Below are positions 25,042 through 34,867 of a stretch of 64,000 nucleotides of DNA, one piece after another. Source of the DNA: an uncultured Thiotrichales bacterium (GTDB taxonomy: Bacteria > Pseudomonadota > Gammaproteobacteria > Francisellales > CACEW01). The notes under the pieces are model-generated. The model ran no database searches. It saw only the letters and a program-made list of their open reading frames with translations, and was not told where the DNA came from. The stretch's first letter is position 1. Each line of letters opens with the position of its first letter. A program made the position numbers and the translations under genes. The stretch is from contig CAIQBE010000050.1 of NCBI GenBank assembly GCA_903870015.1, forward strand, positions 141,984 through 205,983, given 5' to 3'.

Positions 25042-26613
25042 ATGCGTGATCATTTATATTATGCTTTTTGGATTTTAGTGCTGGCCTTAGTGATGGGCAC
25101 GCTTATGATGCATGACCTGCGTTGGTTTTTAATTGTACTAATCCCCCTCGTCGTGCTGTATTTACATGACATAACGCAAACACGGCATGCGATTCTGCGC
25201 AACTTTCCGATCTTTGGACACTTACGCTTTTTACTAGAATTTATCCGACCCGAGATCCAACAATATTTTATCGCCGATGATTTAAGCGAGCGCCCTTTTA
25301 ATCGCGAACAACGCTCACTCATTTATCAACGCGCAAAAAAAGTGCGTGACACGATCGCTTTTGGTACCCGCCATGATATTAATGAAATTGGTTATGAATG
25401 GACCTTGCATTCACTCAATGCCAAAAAAGTCGAAGAGGTTGAGCCCAGAATTTTGATTGGTAATGAGCAATGTAGCCAACCCTATTTATCCTCACGCATG
25501 AATATCTCCGGCATGAGCTTTGGCGCGCTCTCTGCCAATGCCGTCATGGCAATGAATGAGGGTGCAAAATTAGGCGGCTTTGCCCAAGCGACCGGCGAAG
25601 GCGGTTTATCCCCCTATCATTTACAAGGCGGCGATATCATTTGGCAAATCGGCACAGGTTATTTTGGCTGTCGCAACAATGATGGTACTTTTAGCCCCCA
25701 AGAATTCAAAGCTGAAGCCACCCGCCCTGAAGTTAAAATGATTGAGCTAAAACTCTCTCAAGGCGCAAAACCTTCACACGGCGGTATTTTGCCCGCAGCC
25801 AAACTGACTAAAGAAATTGCCGCCATCCGTAAAGTACCACTAGGCCAAGATGTAATGTCCCCACCGACCCACTCCGCTTTTAGCAACCCTACGGAGATGA
25901 TGCATTTTTTAAAAGAATTACGCGATTTATCAGGTGGTAAACCCGTAGGCTTTAAAATCTGTATCGGCCATAAAAAAGAATTTTTAAGCATTTGTAAAGC
26001 TATTTTGGCAACGAATATTATTCCAGATTTTATCAGCGTCGATGGTGCTGAAGGAGGCACTGGTGCAGCACCAATGGAATTTGCCAATCGCGTAGGCATG
26101 CCCATTACGGATGGCTTAGTCTTCGTGCATAATGCCCTCATCGGCATTGGCCTGCGAGACAAAATACGTATTTGCGCTGCCGGCAAAATTGTCAGCGGCT
26201 TTACTATGCTAAGAACCATGGCATTGGGCGCTGATGTCTGTAATGTCGCACGCGCGATGATGCTGGCAACCGGTTGCATTCAATCATTACAATGCAATGC
26301 CAACACTTGCCCCACAGGCGTTGCCACACAAGACAAGCGCTTACAAAAAGGCCTGGTCCCCGCTGAGAAAAAATATCGCGTGGCGAACTTTCATGAAACC
26401 ACCATGCATAGCTTTTTAGAATTGATTGGCGCACTAGGCTTAAGCAATCCTAGTGAAATCACCCCTGATCATGTCCTACGCCGGATCAGTAGTACTGAGG
26501 TCAAAACCTATAGCGAAATTTATGACTTTATCCCCGAGGGCAGTTTACTCAAAAAAACCGTCCCCGAATCTTTTGCAATTCACTGGACGGCAGCTTCTGC
26601 TAAGGCATTTTAA
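25042..26613 (+). CDS. Membrane-anchored FMN-dependent glutamate-synthase-like protein (GltB central/FMN domain)
   Basis: 523 residues; AGGA precedes the ATG. Two N-terminal membrane segments (about 5-22 and 28-45) precede a glutamate synthase-type (beta/alpha)8 FMN domain: MSFGALSANAVMAMNEGAKL, TGEGGLSPYHLQGGD, KLSQGAKPSHGGILP, ISVDGAEGGTGAAP, and cysteines C-x5-C-x4-C in GCIQSLQCNANTCPTG matching the 3Fe-4S cluster of GltS. There is no amidotransferase (class II GATase) domain, so it is not a complete GOGAT; the physiological substrate of this stand-alone family is uncertain. Its stop overlaps the start of the next gene. Confidence 0.85.
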   Translation: MRDHLYYAFWILVLALVMGTLMMHDLRWFLIVLIPLVVLYLHDITQTRHAILRNFPIFGHLRFLLEFIRPEIQQYFIADDLSERPFNREQRSLIYQRAKKVRDTIAFGTRHDINEIGYEWTLHSLNAKKVEEVEPRILIGNEQCSQPYLSSRMNISGMSFGALSANAVMAMNEGAKLGGFAQATGEGGLSPYHLQGGDIIWQIGTGYFGCRNNDGTFSPQEFKAEATRPEVKMIELKLSQGAKPSHGGILPAAKLTKEIAAIRKVPLGQDVMSPPTHSAFSNPTEMMHFLKELRDLSGGKPVGFKICIGHKKEFLSICKAILATNIIPDFISVDGAEGGTGAAPMEFANRVGMPITDGLVFVHNALIGIGLRDKIRICAAGKIVSGFTMLRTMALGADVCNVARAMMLATGCIQSLQCNANTCPTGVATQDKRLQKGLVPAEKKYRVANFHETTMHSFLELIGALGLSNPSEITPDHVLRRISSTEVKTYSEIYDFIPEGSLLKKTVPESFAIHWTAASAKAF

Positions 26614-27833
26614 TGAACAATTATTTTATTACCTGCGCCCCTTTTCACGAGGGCTTATTACTTGAAGAAATCAAAAGCATGGGGCTCCGTGACGCCAAAG
26701 AAACCCATTTGGGCGTCAGCTTTTCCGGCACGCTTAAAGACGCCTATCGCGTATTAATTTGGTCGCGCTTAGCTCATCATCTGCTATTAAAACTCAAAGA
26801 TTTTAAAGCGACCAATCAACACGCGCTTTATCATGAAATGAAAAAAATAAAATGGTCAGAACATTTTACGGCCAAAAATACCTTTCGCATTGATGTTTTA
26901 GGGAAACACACACAATTTACCCATCCACATTATTTAGCGCAAGTCGCCAAAGATGCGATCGTCGATCAACTGCGCGAACAATACGGCGAGCGCCCGAATA
27001 TCGAAAGAGACTATCCCGATGTCGTACTCACCATCAAAGCTAAAAACGACGACTGCCAACTCTATGTTGATCTTTCAGGCGAAAGTCTACACATGCGCGG
27101 CTATCGTAATCAAGCGGGACCTGCACCCTTAAAAGAAACCTTAGCGGCGGCTTTAGTGCTACGTTCAGGATGGGCGCAGCGCGTCGCAGAGACAGGTGAC
27201 AAAATATTACTCGACCCCATGTGCGGCTCAGGGACTATTTTAATGGAAGCGGCCATGATCGCCTTTGATATCGCCCCAGGACTATATCGCCAATATTTTG
27301 GCTGCCTCAAATGGCAACAACATGATGCCAAATTATGGGAAGAATTATTAACCGAGGCGCGCGCCCGCAAGGCCAAAGGCCTCGAGCGCCAAGATATTTA
27401 TCTAATCGGCTATGATCAACACCCTGCCGCCTTAATTTTCGCGACCGACGCCGCGAGACGTTTAGGTGTGGGCGCACGCATTATTTTAGAAAAACAAGCG
27501 CTCAGCCAATTAACACTCCCTGACTCACTGCCAAAAACACCAGGCGTAATCGTAACGAATCCGCCCTACGGTGTAAGATTACTCAGTGAAAACAAAGATG
27601 AAGTCAGACAACTATTTGTAACGTTAGGCGAGCGCCTCAAAGCCCCTGAATTCAATGAATGGGAACTTTACCTAATTACCTCGGAACGCGAACCCGTAAA
27701 AGCTCTAGGCATTCGCATGAACAAAGCCTATCGCTTTAAAAACGGTGATCTTGATTGTGAATTGCTACAATTCAACATCGTACCCGAACGGTTTTGGCAA
27801 GGTAACTTATCCAAAGCGAATAATTCGATTTAA
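26613..27833 (+). CDS. rlmL: THUMP-domain rRNA guanine-N2 methyltransferase (RlmL N-terminal half type)
   Basis: 406 residues. A THUMP domain (about 45-160) is followed by a SAM methyltransferase: LLDPMCGSGTILMEAA, IYLIGYDQHPAAL and the catalytic VTNPPYGVRL. This corresponds to the N-terminal (RlmL, G2445 of 23S rRNA) half of E. coli RlmKL; the C-terminal RlmK part is absent, as in many bacteria. ATG overlaps the stop of the flavoprotein gene. A decayed copy of its last codons lies just downstream (27903-27971). Confidence 0.87.
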   Translation: MNNYFITCAPFHEGLLLEEIKSMGLRDAKETHLGVSFSGTLKDAYRVLIWSRLAHHLLLKLKDFKATNQHALYHEMKKIKWSEHFTAKNTFRIDVLGKHTQFTHPHYLAQVAKDAIVDQLREQYGERPNIERDYPDVVLTIKAKNDDCQLYVDLSGESLHMRGYRNQAGPAPLKETLAAALVLRSGWAQRVAETGDKILLDPMCGSGTILMEAAMIAFDIAPGLYRQYFGCLKWQQHDAKLWEELLTEARARKAKGLERQDIYLIGYDQHPAALIFATDAARRLGVGARIILEKQALSQLTLPDSLPKTPGVIVTNPPYGVRLLSENKDEVRQLFVTLGERLKAPEFNEWELYLITSEREPVKALGIRMNKAYRFKNGDLDCELLQFNIVPERFWQGNLSKANNSI

Positions 27834-27902
27834 ACCACAAGAAAAAATAAACTCCATTATGAATACTAATCTAGGATTCATAACAGGTTACCTGAAAATT
27901 CC

Positions 27903-27971
27903 CATAAAAAAGCCTATCGCTTGAACAAGGATGATCTTAATCACAAGCTTTTAGCAAAGCATTTTGCCTAA
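27903..27971 (+). pseudogene. Degenerate duplicate of the rlmL 3' end
   Basis: Read in frame, this stretch gives KAYRLNKDDLNHKLL then a stop, matching KAYRFKNGDLDCELL near the C-terminus of the preceding gene (27724-27768); nucleotide similarity is also clear around AAAGCCTATCGCTT. It lacks a start and is preceded by stops. Looks like a leftover of a tail duplication or an ancestral, replaced 3' end. The rest of the 261-base gap is AT-rich. Confidence 0.6.
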
Positions 27972-28094
27972 AAAAACAAATACCAGGACAAAACAATCAT
28001 TTCACCTATTCATAAAAAATTTAAATTAATTATATTCCAATTTTCACGTCAAGAAGATATAATAAGAAAACATAACGCCTTATAAGGATATAAA

Positions 28095-28781
28095 ATGGCA
28101 CATGCAACAACACAAGACCTAGCCCTAACACAACGAGAATTAAATAGCTTAGCAATATTAAGATATTCCCTATCGCAAGTGCAACACTTTGGTCCGGCAA
28201 AAGTATCAGTAATGGATAACTGGCTAACACGATATAAAAAAGAGCCTGAAATGATTAGGAAAATGTTGACCCAGGACAAGAGTAAAAATTCATTCTTTAA
28301 CACTACAGTAACCATGCCACTAGAAAAAAAAATCTTAGATGCACATATAGCGGCTATCCAGACACTATTAAATTTAGACCCTAAAAGAAAACTATCACGC
28401 AGTCATAGTGCCTCATCTACCTCACTCAGCCTAATAGGTGCGATAGATGGTCCCAGAACCCCCCAAAAGAAAAAAAAATCAATACCAGCACGCGATGAAG
28501 AAGATGAATTAACCACTGGTTTGCTAAATGCTGAATACGGTAGAGGTGCAGCTGCTAGGAGGAGCCCTACACCCACTACGCCCACAACACCCAACACGCC
28601 AGCTCGAGCAACAAACACCACTCCATTAAGAGGCCAAGCAACAAGGACTTATGGCAACATAGAACTCGAACAAGCACAACCTCCAAGAAGATCACTACTA
28701 GCACAGTGCTTTACTAGGTACTTTTGTGATTGCTGGGGCAGAAGACCTCAAGATACAACACCTACAGGCAATATTAACTAA
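28095..28781 (+). CDS. Hypothetical protein with Thr/Pro-rich tail, candidate effector
   Basis: 228 residues; AAGGA seven bases before the ATG. Not recognised. The first ~110 residues look helical ([19 protein letters not shown] and [17 protein letters not shown]). From about residue 110 on it is disordered: Ser-rich and Lys-rich patches, an acidic DEEDE cluster, then [11 protein letters not shown], and a Cys/aromatic-rich [10 protein letters not shown] near the end. Its last 8 bases overlap the convergent tldD 3' end. Isolated single gene with its own TATAAT-like box (about 28057). Composition and isolation resemble Legionellales effector genes; no translocation signal was verified. Confidence 0.65.
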   Translation: MAHATTQDLALTQRELNSLAILRYSLSQVQHFGPAKVSVMDNWLTRYKKEPEMIRKMLTQDKSKNSFFNTTVTMPLEKKILDAHIAAIQTLLNLDPKRKLSRSHSASSTSLSLIGAIDGPRTPQKKKKSIPARDEEDELTTGLLNAEYGRGAAARRSPTPTTPTTPNTPARATNTTPLRGQATRTYGNIELEQAQPPRRSLLAQCFTRYFCDCWGRRPQDTTPTGNIN

Positions 28782-30243
28782 CCATCCCTGCAGTCCCACC
28801 GACCGTCATTTGATTGAGACGTAACGTGGGCTGCCCTACACCAACAGGAACGCTCTGACCTTCTTTACCACAGACGCCCACACCCTCATCCAATTGCAAA
28901 TCATTACCGACCATGCTGATACGCTTTAAGGCAGAAGGACCATCACCAATCAAGGTCATGCCTTTCACTGGGTATTGCACACGGCCATTCTCAACCCAAT
29001 ACGCCTCTGAGGCCACAAAGACAAATTTACCCGAGGTAATATCCACTTGTCCGCCACTAAAATTAACGGCATAAATGCCTTTATCAATCGATGCTAATAT
29101 TTCATCTTTGGTTGATTCACCTGGCAACATATAAGTATTCGTCATCCGCGGCATCGGCAAATGCGCATATGACTCGCGCCGACCATTGCCTGAGGATTTT
29201 TGTTTCATCAATTTGCTATTGAGCTTATCAAAAAGATAATTTTTAAGACGGCCTTTTTCAATTAGGACATTATATTGAGTTGGATTACCCTCATCATCAA
29301 TCGTCAATGAACCACGACGGCCGACAAGCGTACCATCATCAACAATCGTACACAAATCTGATGCGACCATGTCATTCATTTTATTTGAAAAACTAGAACT
29401 TTCTTTGCGATTAAAGTCACCCTCAAGACCATGACCCACAGCCTCATGAATCAAAACGCCAGGCCAACCAGAAGCCAAGGCAATATCAAATGTCCCTGCA
29501 GGGGCAGCCTGTGCTGATAAATTCACAATCCCTGTACGCACAGCTTCACGCACAAAATGCTCATAGGGTTTATTTTTTAATAATTCCTGAAAACTATAAC
29601 GACCACCTCCGCCAGAAGAGCCCTGCTCACGCCGGCCATTTTCTTCCACAATCACGGTAACATTAATACGCACTAAAGGACGCACATCTTGAGCATAAGT
29701 GCCATCACTACCAGCAATCAACACTACTTCATACACCGATGATAATGAAGCCATCACTTGAAACACTCGAGGATCAAGGCTTCGAGCCAGATGATCAATA
29801 TCACGTAACAAAGCAACTTTTTCTGCTGCTTCCATGGTTTTCAAGGGATTAATATTTTCATACAAAGGCTTAACCAACTGAATCTTATTAAGCTGAGTCT
29901 GCGTGGATTGCCCAGCTTTAACAATATTGCGGGCTGTCTTAGCGCAAGAAATCAAGGCATCTTTATTAATAAAATCAGCATAAGCAAAACCGGTTTTATC
30001 CTCACGCACAGCACGTACACCGAGGCCTTTATCAATCGAAAAACTGCCTTCTTTGACAATACCATCCTCAAGCACCCATGACTCTGAGGCCATATACTGC
30101 AAATATACATCACCAAAATCAATATCATGAGCATGTAATAAACTTAAGGTATCCTCAAGATCCTGCAACTGCAGCTCTGCTTGATCCAATAAAAAATGCT
30201 CAGCAGTTGATGCTGCGCTTCCATTTGCCTTTACTGTTGCCAT
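28774..30243 (-). CDS. tldD: Metalloprotease TldD
   Basis: 489 residues. TldD works with TldE/PmbA as a metallopeptidase in maturation/degradation of modified peptides. The zinc-type motif [11 protein letters not shown] (about residues 265-275) and the downstream glycine-rich C-terminal region ([18 protein letters not shown], then MTVGGT) are characteristic. No pmbA in the window. Starts 31 bases after murA on the same strand, likely cotranscribed. Confidence 0.95.
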   Translation of the reverse strand: MATVKANGSAASTAEHFLLDQAELQLQDLEDTLSLLHAHDIDFGDVYLQYMASESWVLEDGIVKEGSFSIDKGLGVRAVREDKTGFAYADFINKDALISCAKTARNIVKAGQSTQTQLNKIQLVKPLYENINPLKTMEAAEKVALLRDIDHLARSLDPRVFQVMASLSSVYEVVLIAGSDGTYAQDVRPLVRINVTVIVEENGRREQGSSGGGGRYSFQELLKNKPYEHFVREAVRTGIVNLSAQAAPAGTFDIALASGWPGVLIHEAVGHGLEGDFNRKESSSFSNKMNDMVASDLCTIVDDGTLVGRRGSLTIDDEGNPTQYNVLIEKGRLKNYLFDKLNSKLMKQKSSGNGRRESYAHLPMPRMTNTYMLPGESTKDEILASIDKGIYAVNFSGGQVDITSGKFVFVASEAYWVENGRVQYPVKGMTLIGDGPSALKRISMVGNDLQLDEGVGVCGKEGQSVPVGVGQPTLRLNQMTVGGTAGMVS

Positions 30244-30274
30244 ATCCCTATACCTCTGTTAACAGATTAAAAAT

Positions 30275-31546
30275 TTATTCAGAAATGCGATGAATATCAG
30301 CACCCAAACGCATAAATTTTTCTTCCAAATATTCATACCCACGATCCATGTGATGTAATCCCTCGATGATAGTCTCACCTTCAGCCGCAAGTCCAGCTAA
30401 AACTAAGCAAGCTGAAGCACGTAAATCCCTTGCCATGACGGGCGCCCCATGGAGTTTTTCAACTCCAATACAAATCACTTGATTACCTTTAATACGAATA
30501 TTAGCTCCCAAGCGCTGTAACTCTGGCACATGCATAAAACGATTTTCAAAAATGGTTTCGGTAATTTCAGACATACCACTCGCGATCGCATCTAACGCCA
30601 TAAACTGTGCCTGCATATCAGTAGGAAATCCAGGATAAGGTGCGGTATCAATATTAACGGATTTTAATTCTCGCCCCGTCATATCCAGGGTAATGCTATT
30701 TTGTTTTTCACTAAGTTTTGCGCCAGCCTCAGAGAGCTTTAACAAAATATTACTCATACTTGCCACATCAACATTTTGAGCCACAATGCGCCCACGCGTC
30801 ATGGCTGCAGCAACAAGGTACGTACCTGCTTCAATACGATCAGGCATCACGCTATGTGTTGCCGCTTTTAACTCTGGCACACCATGAATGACCAATTTTG
30901 AAGTACCAGCCCCTTCAATATTCGCGCCCATTTTAATCAAAAAATTAGCCAAATCCACAACCTCAGGTTCACGCGCAGCATTATGAATGGTGGTCACGCC
31001 ATCTGCTAACACCGCAGCCATCATTAAATTTTCAGTCCCTGTAACCGTAACAGTATGCAGCTGAATAGTCGCGCCCTTCAAACGCTTGCCAGGTACTCTA
31101 GCCTGAACAAAACCATCTTCAAGATCAATCACGGCTCCCATCATCCGCAAACCATCAAGATGCATATCAATAGGCCTTGAACCAATCGCACACCCCCCAG
31201 GAAAAGCAACCTTAGCCTCACCAAACCTTGCCAACAAAGGCCCCAAGACCACAATCGATGCACGCATCGCTTTTACTAAATCATACGGAACAACTAAATT
31301 ATTAATACGACTGCTATCAATGCTTACACTAAGATTATCAAGCAGCGTAATACCACAGCCCAAATCACCTAAAAGCTCTAACATCGTAGTAATATCATAC
31401 AAATGAGGAAGATTACCAATTTCCACTGGCTCAGAAGCCAAAATACTCGCCGCCAAAATTTTTAAAGCAGCATTTTTAGCGCCTGCAATTGGGACCGTGC
31501 CTATTAATGGCTTACCACCTCGAATAATCAGTTTATCGTTCAACAC
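30275..31546 (-). CDS. murA: UDP-N-acetylglucosamine 1-carboxyvinyltransferase MurA
   Basis: 423 residues, standard length. First committed step of peptidoglycan synthesis: transfers enolpyruvate from PEP to UDP-GlcNAc. N-terminal [20 protein letters not shown], and the active-site loop [13 protein letters not shown] with the catalytic cysteine (fosfomycin target) intact. Placed after ibaG as in E. coli (mlaFEDCB-ibaG-murA). Confidence 0.97.
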   Translation of the reverse strand: MLNDKLIIRGGKPLIGTVPIAGAKNAALKILAASILASEPVEIGNLPHLYDITTMLELLGDLGCGITLLDNLSVSIDSSRINNLVVPYDLVKAMRASIVVLGPLLARFGEAKVAFPGGCAIGSRPIDMHLDGLRMMGAVIDLEDGFVQARVPGKRLKGATIQLHTVTVTGTENLMMAAVLADGVTTIHNAAREPEVVDLANFLIKMGANIEGAGTSKLVIHGVPELKAATHSVMPDRIEAGTYLVAAAMTRGRIVAQNVDVASMSNILLKLSEAGAKLSEKQNSITLDMTGRELKSVNIDTAPYPGFPTDMQAQFMALDAIASGMSEITETIFENRFMHVPELQRLGANIRIKGNQVICIGVEKLHGAPVMARDLRASACLVLAGLAAEGETIIEGLHHMDRGYEYLEEKFMRLGADIHRISE

Positions 31547-31563
31547 AATCTCCTCAAAATTAT

Positions 31564-31797
31564 TTATACATTTGCCTCAACCGGCGTTAAAGTTTTAATA
31601 CTAATCGCATGAATATGACCATCCGTCAACGCAGGCCCTAAAGCTGCATACACCATCTGCTGACGTTTAAGACGACTAACACCCAAAAAGGCTTCGCTCA
31701 CAATCAAGGCTTCAAAATGCACCGAGTCATGAGTAGTCACTGTAACATCACCTGAAATATGTAAACGAATAAGCGCTTCAACATCCATTGCTTTCAT
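31564..31797 (-). CDS. ibaG: BolA family protein IbaG
   Basis: 77 residues. BolA-fold protein that with monothiol glutaredoxin handles Fe-S clusters; IbaG is linked to acid stress. Has the H-x-E-x-x-I-V-S-E-x-F pattern ([25 protein letters not shown]) and the terminal [11 protein letters not shown]. Gene context between mlaB and murA identifies the ibaG branch of the family. Confidence 0.92.
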   Translation of the reverse strand: MKAMDVEALIRLHISGDVTVTTHDSVHFEALIVSEAFLGVSRLKRQQMVYAALGPALTDGHIHAISIKTLTPVEANV

Positions 31798-31804
31798 AAA
31801 TTTC

Positions 31805-32110
31805 TCAATATATTAATTCTTTAAATAAAGGCCAAATTCCCTGCACCTGCATCAATGACTGAATATCAGCCGTCATATGCTTAATTTTCAACACCCCATG
31901 ACGATCTCGCGTTGCTCGCAACAACGCCAGTAAAAATGCTAAAAAAGAAGAATCCACATGTTCAATGTTAGAAAAATCTAAAATCAGAACTTGATCCACA
32001 CTCAGTAAATCACGGAGCAAACGATCCCAATCACGCCCAAGCGTCTCATAAGTGAGACGCTGAGTAAACACACAAAGGCCCTCAGTATTTTTAGCAAAAA
32101 GTTGATTCAT
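31805..32110 (-). CDS. mlaB: STAS domain protein MlaB
   Basis: 101 residues. STAS-domain regulatory subunit of the MlaFEDB phospholipid transporter, binding the MlaF ATPase. Shows the STAS centre LILDFSNIEHVDSSFLAFLLALL (about residues 44-66) with the D-S-S motif. Starts on the base after the mlaC stop; sequence is diverged but context is decisive. Confidence 0.9.
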   Translation of the reverse strand: MNQLFAKNTEGLCVFTQRLTYETLGRDWDRLLRDLLSVDQVLILDFSNIEHVDSSFLAFLLALLRATRDRHGVLKIKHMTADIQSLMQVQGIWPLFKELIY

Positions 32111-32740
32111 TTAAGCATTTACACCTGAGTTTAATTGCGCCAGCTTGACCAACAAAGCGTTCATGTCATTAAAAGTCTGGAATTGTGATTGGTAATTCTT
32201 AAGAAAGCTCACACCCTCGATTGCTAAGTCATAAATTTTCCAGCTATTCCCCGAACGCTCAAGATAATAGGTTAAATTAGATTTTTGGCCATTAGACTGA
32301 GAAACCACCGCCCCATTCACAGCAACATACTGAGAAGTTTGCCAAGTATCTCCACGCACAGGACTGACGGTAATTTCATAATCCGAAATTTTCACAATTG
32401 TGTTCGCATAGGTTTTGGTAAGTAATAAACCAAATGCATTAACAAAATCTTGCTGCTGAGTCGGTGTTGCAGCGCGCCACTTAGGCCCTAAAGCCAATCC
32501 CGCCATACGATTAATATCAACACAGGGCATCACTGTAGTACGAATAATTGCATAAAGTTGATTAGGATTAGCCGTAAGCTGTTCTTGCTTACCTTGAATT
32601 TGGCCTTGTAAGGAAGTAACGATGCCCTGAACAAAAACCTGTGGATTTTGAACGGCAGGAGCGGATGCATAAGCAGCACCCATAAAAAAACAAAAAATTA
32701 AGATAAACTTTGAAAAAATCTTTAAAACACGCTGGCTCAT
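32111..32740 (-). CDS. mlaC: Periplasmic phospholipid-binding protein MlaC
   Basis: 209 residues with a Sec signal peptide (about 1-25, FILIFCFFMGAAYASA). Shuttles phospholipid between the outer-membrane MlaA and the inner-membrane MlaFEDB complex. Carries the toluene-tolerance/Ttg2D fold with VMPCVDINRMAGLALGPKWR and WKIYDLAIEGVSFLKNYQSQF. Start overlaps the mlaD stop (ATGA). Confidence 0.95.
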   Translation of the reverse strand: MSQRVLKIFSKFILIFCFFMGAAYASAPAVQNPQVFVQGIVTSLQGQIQGKQEQLTANPNQLYAIIRTTVMPCVDINRMAGLALGPKWRAATPTQQQDFVNAFGLLLTKTYANTIVKISDYEITVSPVRGDTWQTSQYVAVNGAVVSQSNGQKSNLTYYLERSGNSWKIYDLAIEGVSFLKNYQSQFQTFNDMNALLVKLAQLNSGVNA

Positions 32741-33216
32741 TTTTTAGCTCCTTTGTTATTAGCGCTACTACTCATAAAAGTTGAAATAAGTGAGGTTAAA
32801 CTGGTCGCAGCATAGGTCGTACCAAATTGCGCACCACTCTTCATATTGGTCGAGGCATAACCCGGGGTCACGCTGGCATAATTGTCCCCTAAAATACCCG
32901 AAGAAGTAATACTCACACTGCTATCTTCTGGAATATCAATAGTGTTTTGAATGCTCATCACCACGTGCGCTTCATAGGTTTGTGGATTTAAATCAATCGA
33001 AGTAACCGTACCAACTTGCACTCCCGCAATACGCACAGGTGAACGCACTTTCAGACTACCAATATCGGTAAAATTAGCCGTCACATCATAGGTCGTCGTT
33101 AAAAAAGGATTGCTACTGGTCATTCCACTCACTTTGAGCGCCATAAACATAAACGCCAAGAGGCCTAATAATATTAACAGCCCTACACCGAACTCGAGTG
33201 ACTTACTATTTTTCAT
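32737..33216 (-). CDS. mlaD: MCE-domain protein MlaD
   Basis: 159 residues, a short single-MCE form. N-terminal membrane anchor (about 8-27, GVGLLILLGLLAFMFMAL) followed by one MCE domain (about 40-117: TANFTDIGSLKVRSPVRIAG, GVQVGTVTSIDL, ITSSGILGDNYASV). Forms the periplasmic hexameric ring of the Mla transporter. Confidence 0.95.
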   Translation of the reverse strand: MKNSKSLEFGVGLLILLGLLAFMFMALKVSGMTSSNPFLTTTYDVTANFTDIGSLKVRSPVRIAGVQVGTVTSIDLNPQTYEAHVVMSIQNTIDIPEDSSVSITSSGILGDNYASVTPGYASTNMKSGAQFGTTYAATSLTSLISTFMSSSANNKGAKK

Positions 33217-33231
33217 ACCTTCATCCTTACT

Positions 33232-33999
33232 TTATGTATTAAACATAATCGCTGTTAAAAAGAAATCCGCACCCAAAATGGCAAGGGAGGAATAGACTAC
33301 CGTACGTGTCGTCGCTTTGGCAATACCCTCTGAGGTCGGAACGCACATAAACCCTTGATAAACCGCAATCCAAGTGACAATAAATCCAAAAACAATGCTT
33401 TTGATGAAACCATTCATAATATCTGCAGAAAAATCGACCGAAGATTGCATGTTATTCCAAAAAGAACCACCATCAACGCCAAGCCAAGAAACCCCGACCC
33501 AATAGCCGCCGATAATCGCGGTTGCGCTAAAGATAAACATTAAAATAGGCATAGAAATTTGTCCCGCCCAAAAACGCGGTGCAATCACGCGCCGCATAGG
33601 GTCAACGCCCATCATTTCCATCGCAGATAATTGCTCTGTTGCCTTCATCAGGCCAATTTCAGAAGTTAAAGCACTGCCAGCACGCCCAGCAAATAATAAA
33701 GCCGTCACCACCGGACCCAACTCCCTTACAATGCTCAAGGCAACTAACTGCCCCAAAGCATTTTCAGCACTAAAACGCGAAAGTGTATAAAAACCCTGCA
33801 AACCCAAAACGAAGCCGATAAAAGCGCCTGAAACTAAAATAATTACAAAAGACAACACCCCAACCATGTAGAGCTGACGAATCAAATCACGCAAACGCAC
33901 AGGACCAAAAATAGCACGTAGCAAAAACAAACCACTCGCGCCGATTTCATTAACAAAATCAATGCCCAAACGCCCTAAACGGCTGATATACTCAAACAT
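33232..33999 (-). CDS. mlaE: Phospholipid ABC transporter permease MlaE
   Basis: 255 residues from ATG 33999; the frame is open to 34071 but the extra 24 codons lie inside mlaF in another frame and the family begins here ([12 protein letters not shown]). Permease of MlaFEDB with about five membrane segments and the conserved cytoplasmic loop [19 protein letters not shown]. Overlaps the mlaF 3' end by 8 bases. Confidence 0.95.
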   Translation of the reverse strand: MFEYISRLGRLGIDFVNEIGASGLFLLRAIFGPVRLRDLIRQLYMVGVLSFVIILVSGAFIGFVLGLQGFYTLSRFSAENALGQLVALSIVRELGPVVTALLFAGRAGSALTSEIGLMKATEQLSAMEMMGVDPMRRVIAPRFWAGQISMPILMFIFSATAIIGGYWVGVSWLGVDGGSFWNNMQSSVDFSADIMNGFIKSIVFGFIVTWIAVYQGFMCVPTSEGIAKATTRTVVYSSLAILGADFFLTAIMFNT

Positions 34000-34810
34000 G
34001 AGCCACTCCCAAAAAATCTCGCTGCAATAAGGGAGCCGGATAACGAAAGGCGACCGGCCCATCAGGCGCACCCGTCACAAACTGATTCACTAAGGCTGAT
34101 GAGTCTGCCCTAATTTGATCAGGCGTACCCTGACCAATAACACTACCTCCGGAGATAATAAAGACATAATCAGCAATACCCAAAACTTCCTGCACATCAT
34201 GAGAAACCACAATAGAAGTCAAACCCAAAGCATCATTTAAAGTCCGAATGAGTTTTAATAACACTCCCATCGAAATGGGATCTTGTCCGGTAAACGGCTC
34301 ATCATAAAGCATAATTTCAGGATCAAGGGCAATCGCACGAGCCAAAGCCACACGCCGTGCCATACCACCGGAAAGTTGCACAGGAAGCATTTGCTCTGCG
34401 CCACGTAAACCCACCGCTTCTAATTTCATCAATACAATATCGTGAATCGCCGACTCAGGCAGATGGGTATGCTCACGTAAAGCATAAGCGACATTGTCAT
34501 AAACATTAAGGTCCGTAAACAAAGCCCCGCTCTGAAACAACATGCCCATGCGCGCTCTCAAACTAAAAAGGTCAGAGCGTTTGATATGATTATAATCCGA
34601 ACCCAAAACATTCACTTCTCCACCATCAGCTTGCACTAAACCCCCGACCAGATGCAACAGGGTCGTTTTACCGGTACCACTAGGCCCCATAATCGCAGTG
34701 ACCTTGCCCTTGGGAATAGAAATATCAACATGATTAAAGATCTTGCGCTCACCGCGCAAAAAAGTCACTTTTTTGAATTCAACTGCATTTTGATAAGATG
34801 GTGACTTCAT
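33992..34810 (-). CDS. mlaF: Phospholipid ABC transporter ATPase MlaF
   Basis: 272 residues, first gene of mlaFEDCB-ibaG-murA-tldD. Walker [14 protein letters not shown] (about residues 40-52), signature [14 protein letters not shown], Walker [13 protein letters not shown] and VSHDVQEV with the H-loop. Powers retrograde phospholipid transport keeping the outer membrane asymmetric. Diverges from kdsD with a short shared promoter region. Confidence 0.96.
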   Translation of the reverse strand: MKSPSYQNAVEFKKVTFLRGERKIFNHVDISIPKGKVTAIMGPSGTGKTTLLHLVGGLVQADGGEVNVLGSDYNHIKRSDLFSLRARMGMLFQSGALFTDLNVYDNVAYALREHTHLPESAIHDIVLMKLEAVGLRGAEQMLPVQLSGGMARRVALARAIALDPEIMLYDEPFTGQDPISMGVLLKLIRTLNDALGLTSIVVSHDVQEVLGIADYVFIISGGSVIGQGTPDQIRADSSALVNQFVTGAPDGPVAFRYPAPLLQRDFLGVAHV

Positions 34811-34834
34811 ATAGTCCGTATTATTTGGTATAAT
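34806..34834 (+). promoter_or_regulatory. Predicted sigma70 promoter of kdsD
   Basis: TTCATA (34806-34811), 17-base spacer, consensus TATAAT (34829-34834), about 34 bases before the kdsD ATG. The -35 box overlaps the start of the divergent mlaF gene. Confidence 0.5.
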
Positions 34835-34867
34835 TGTTTGAATTACGTAGTTTTAAGGGAATATTGT

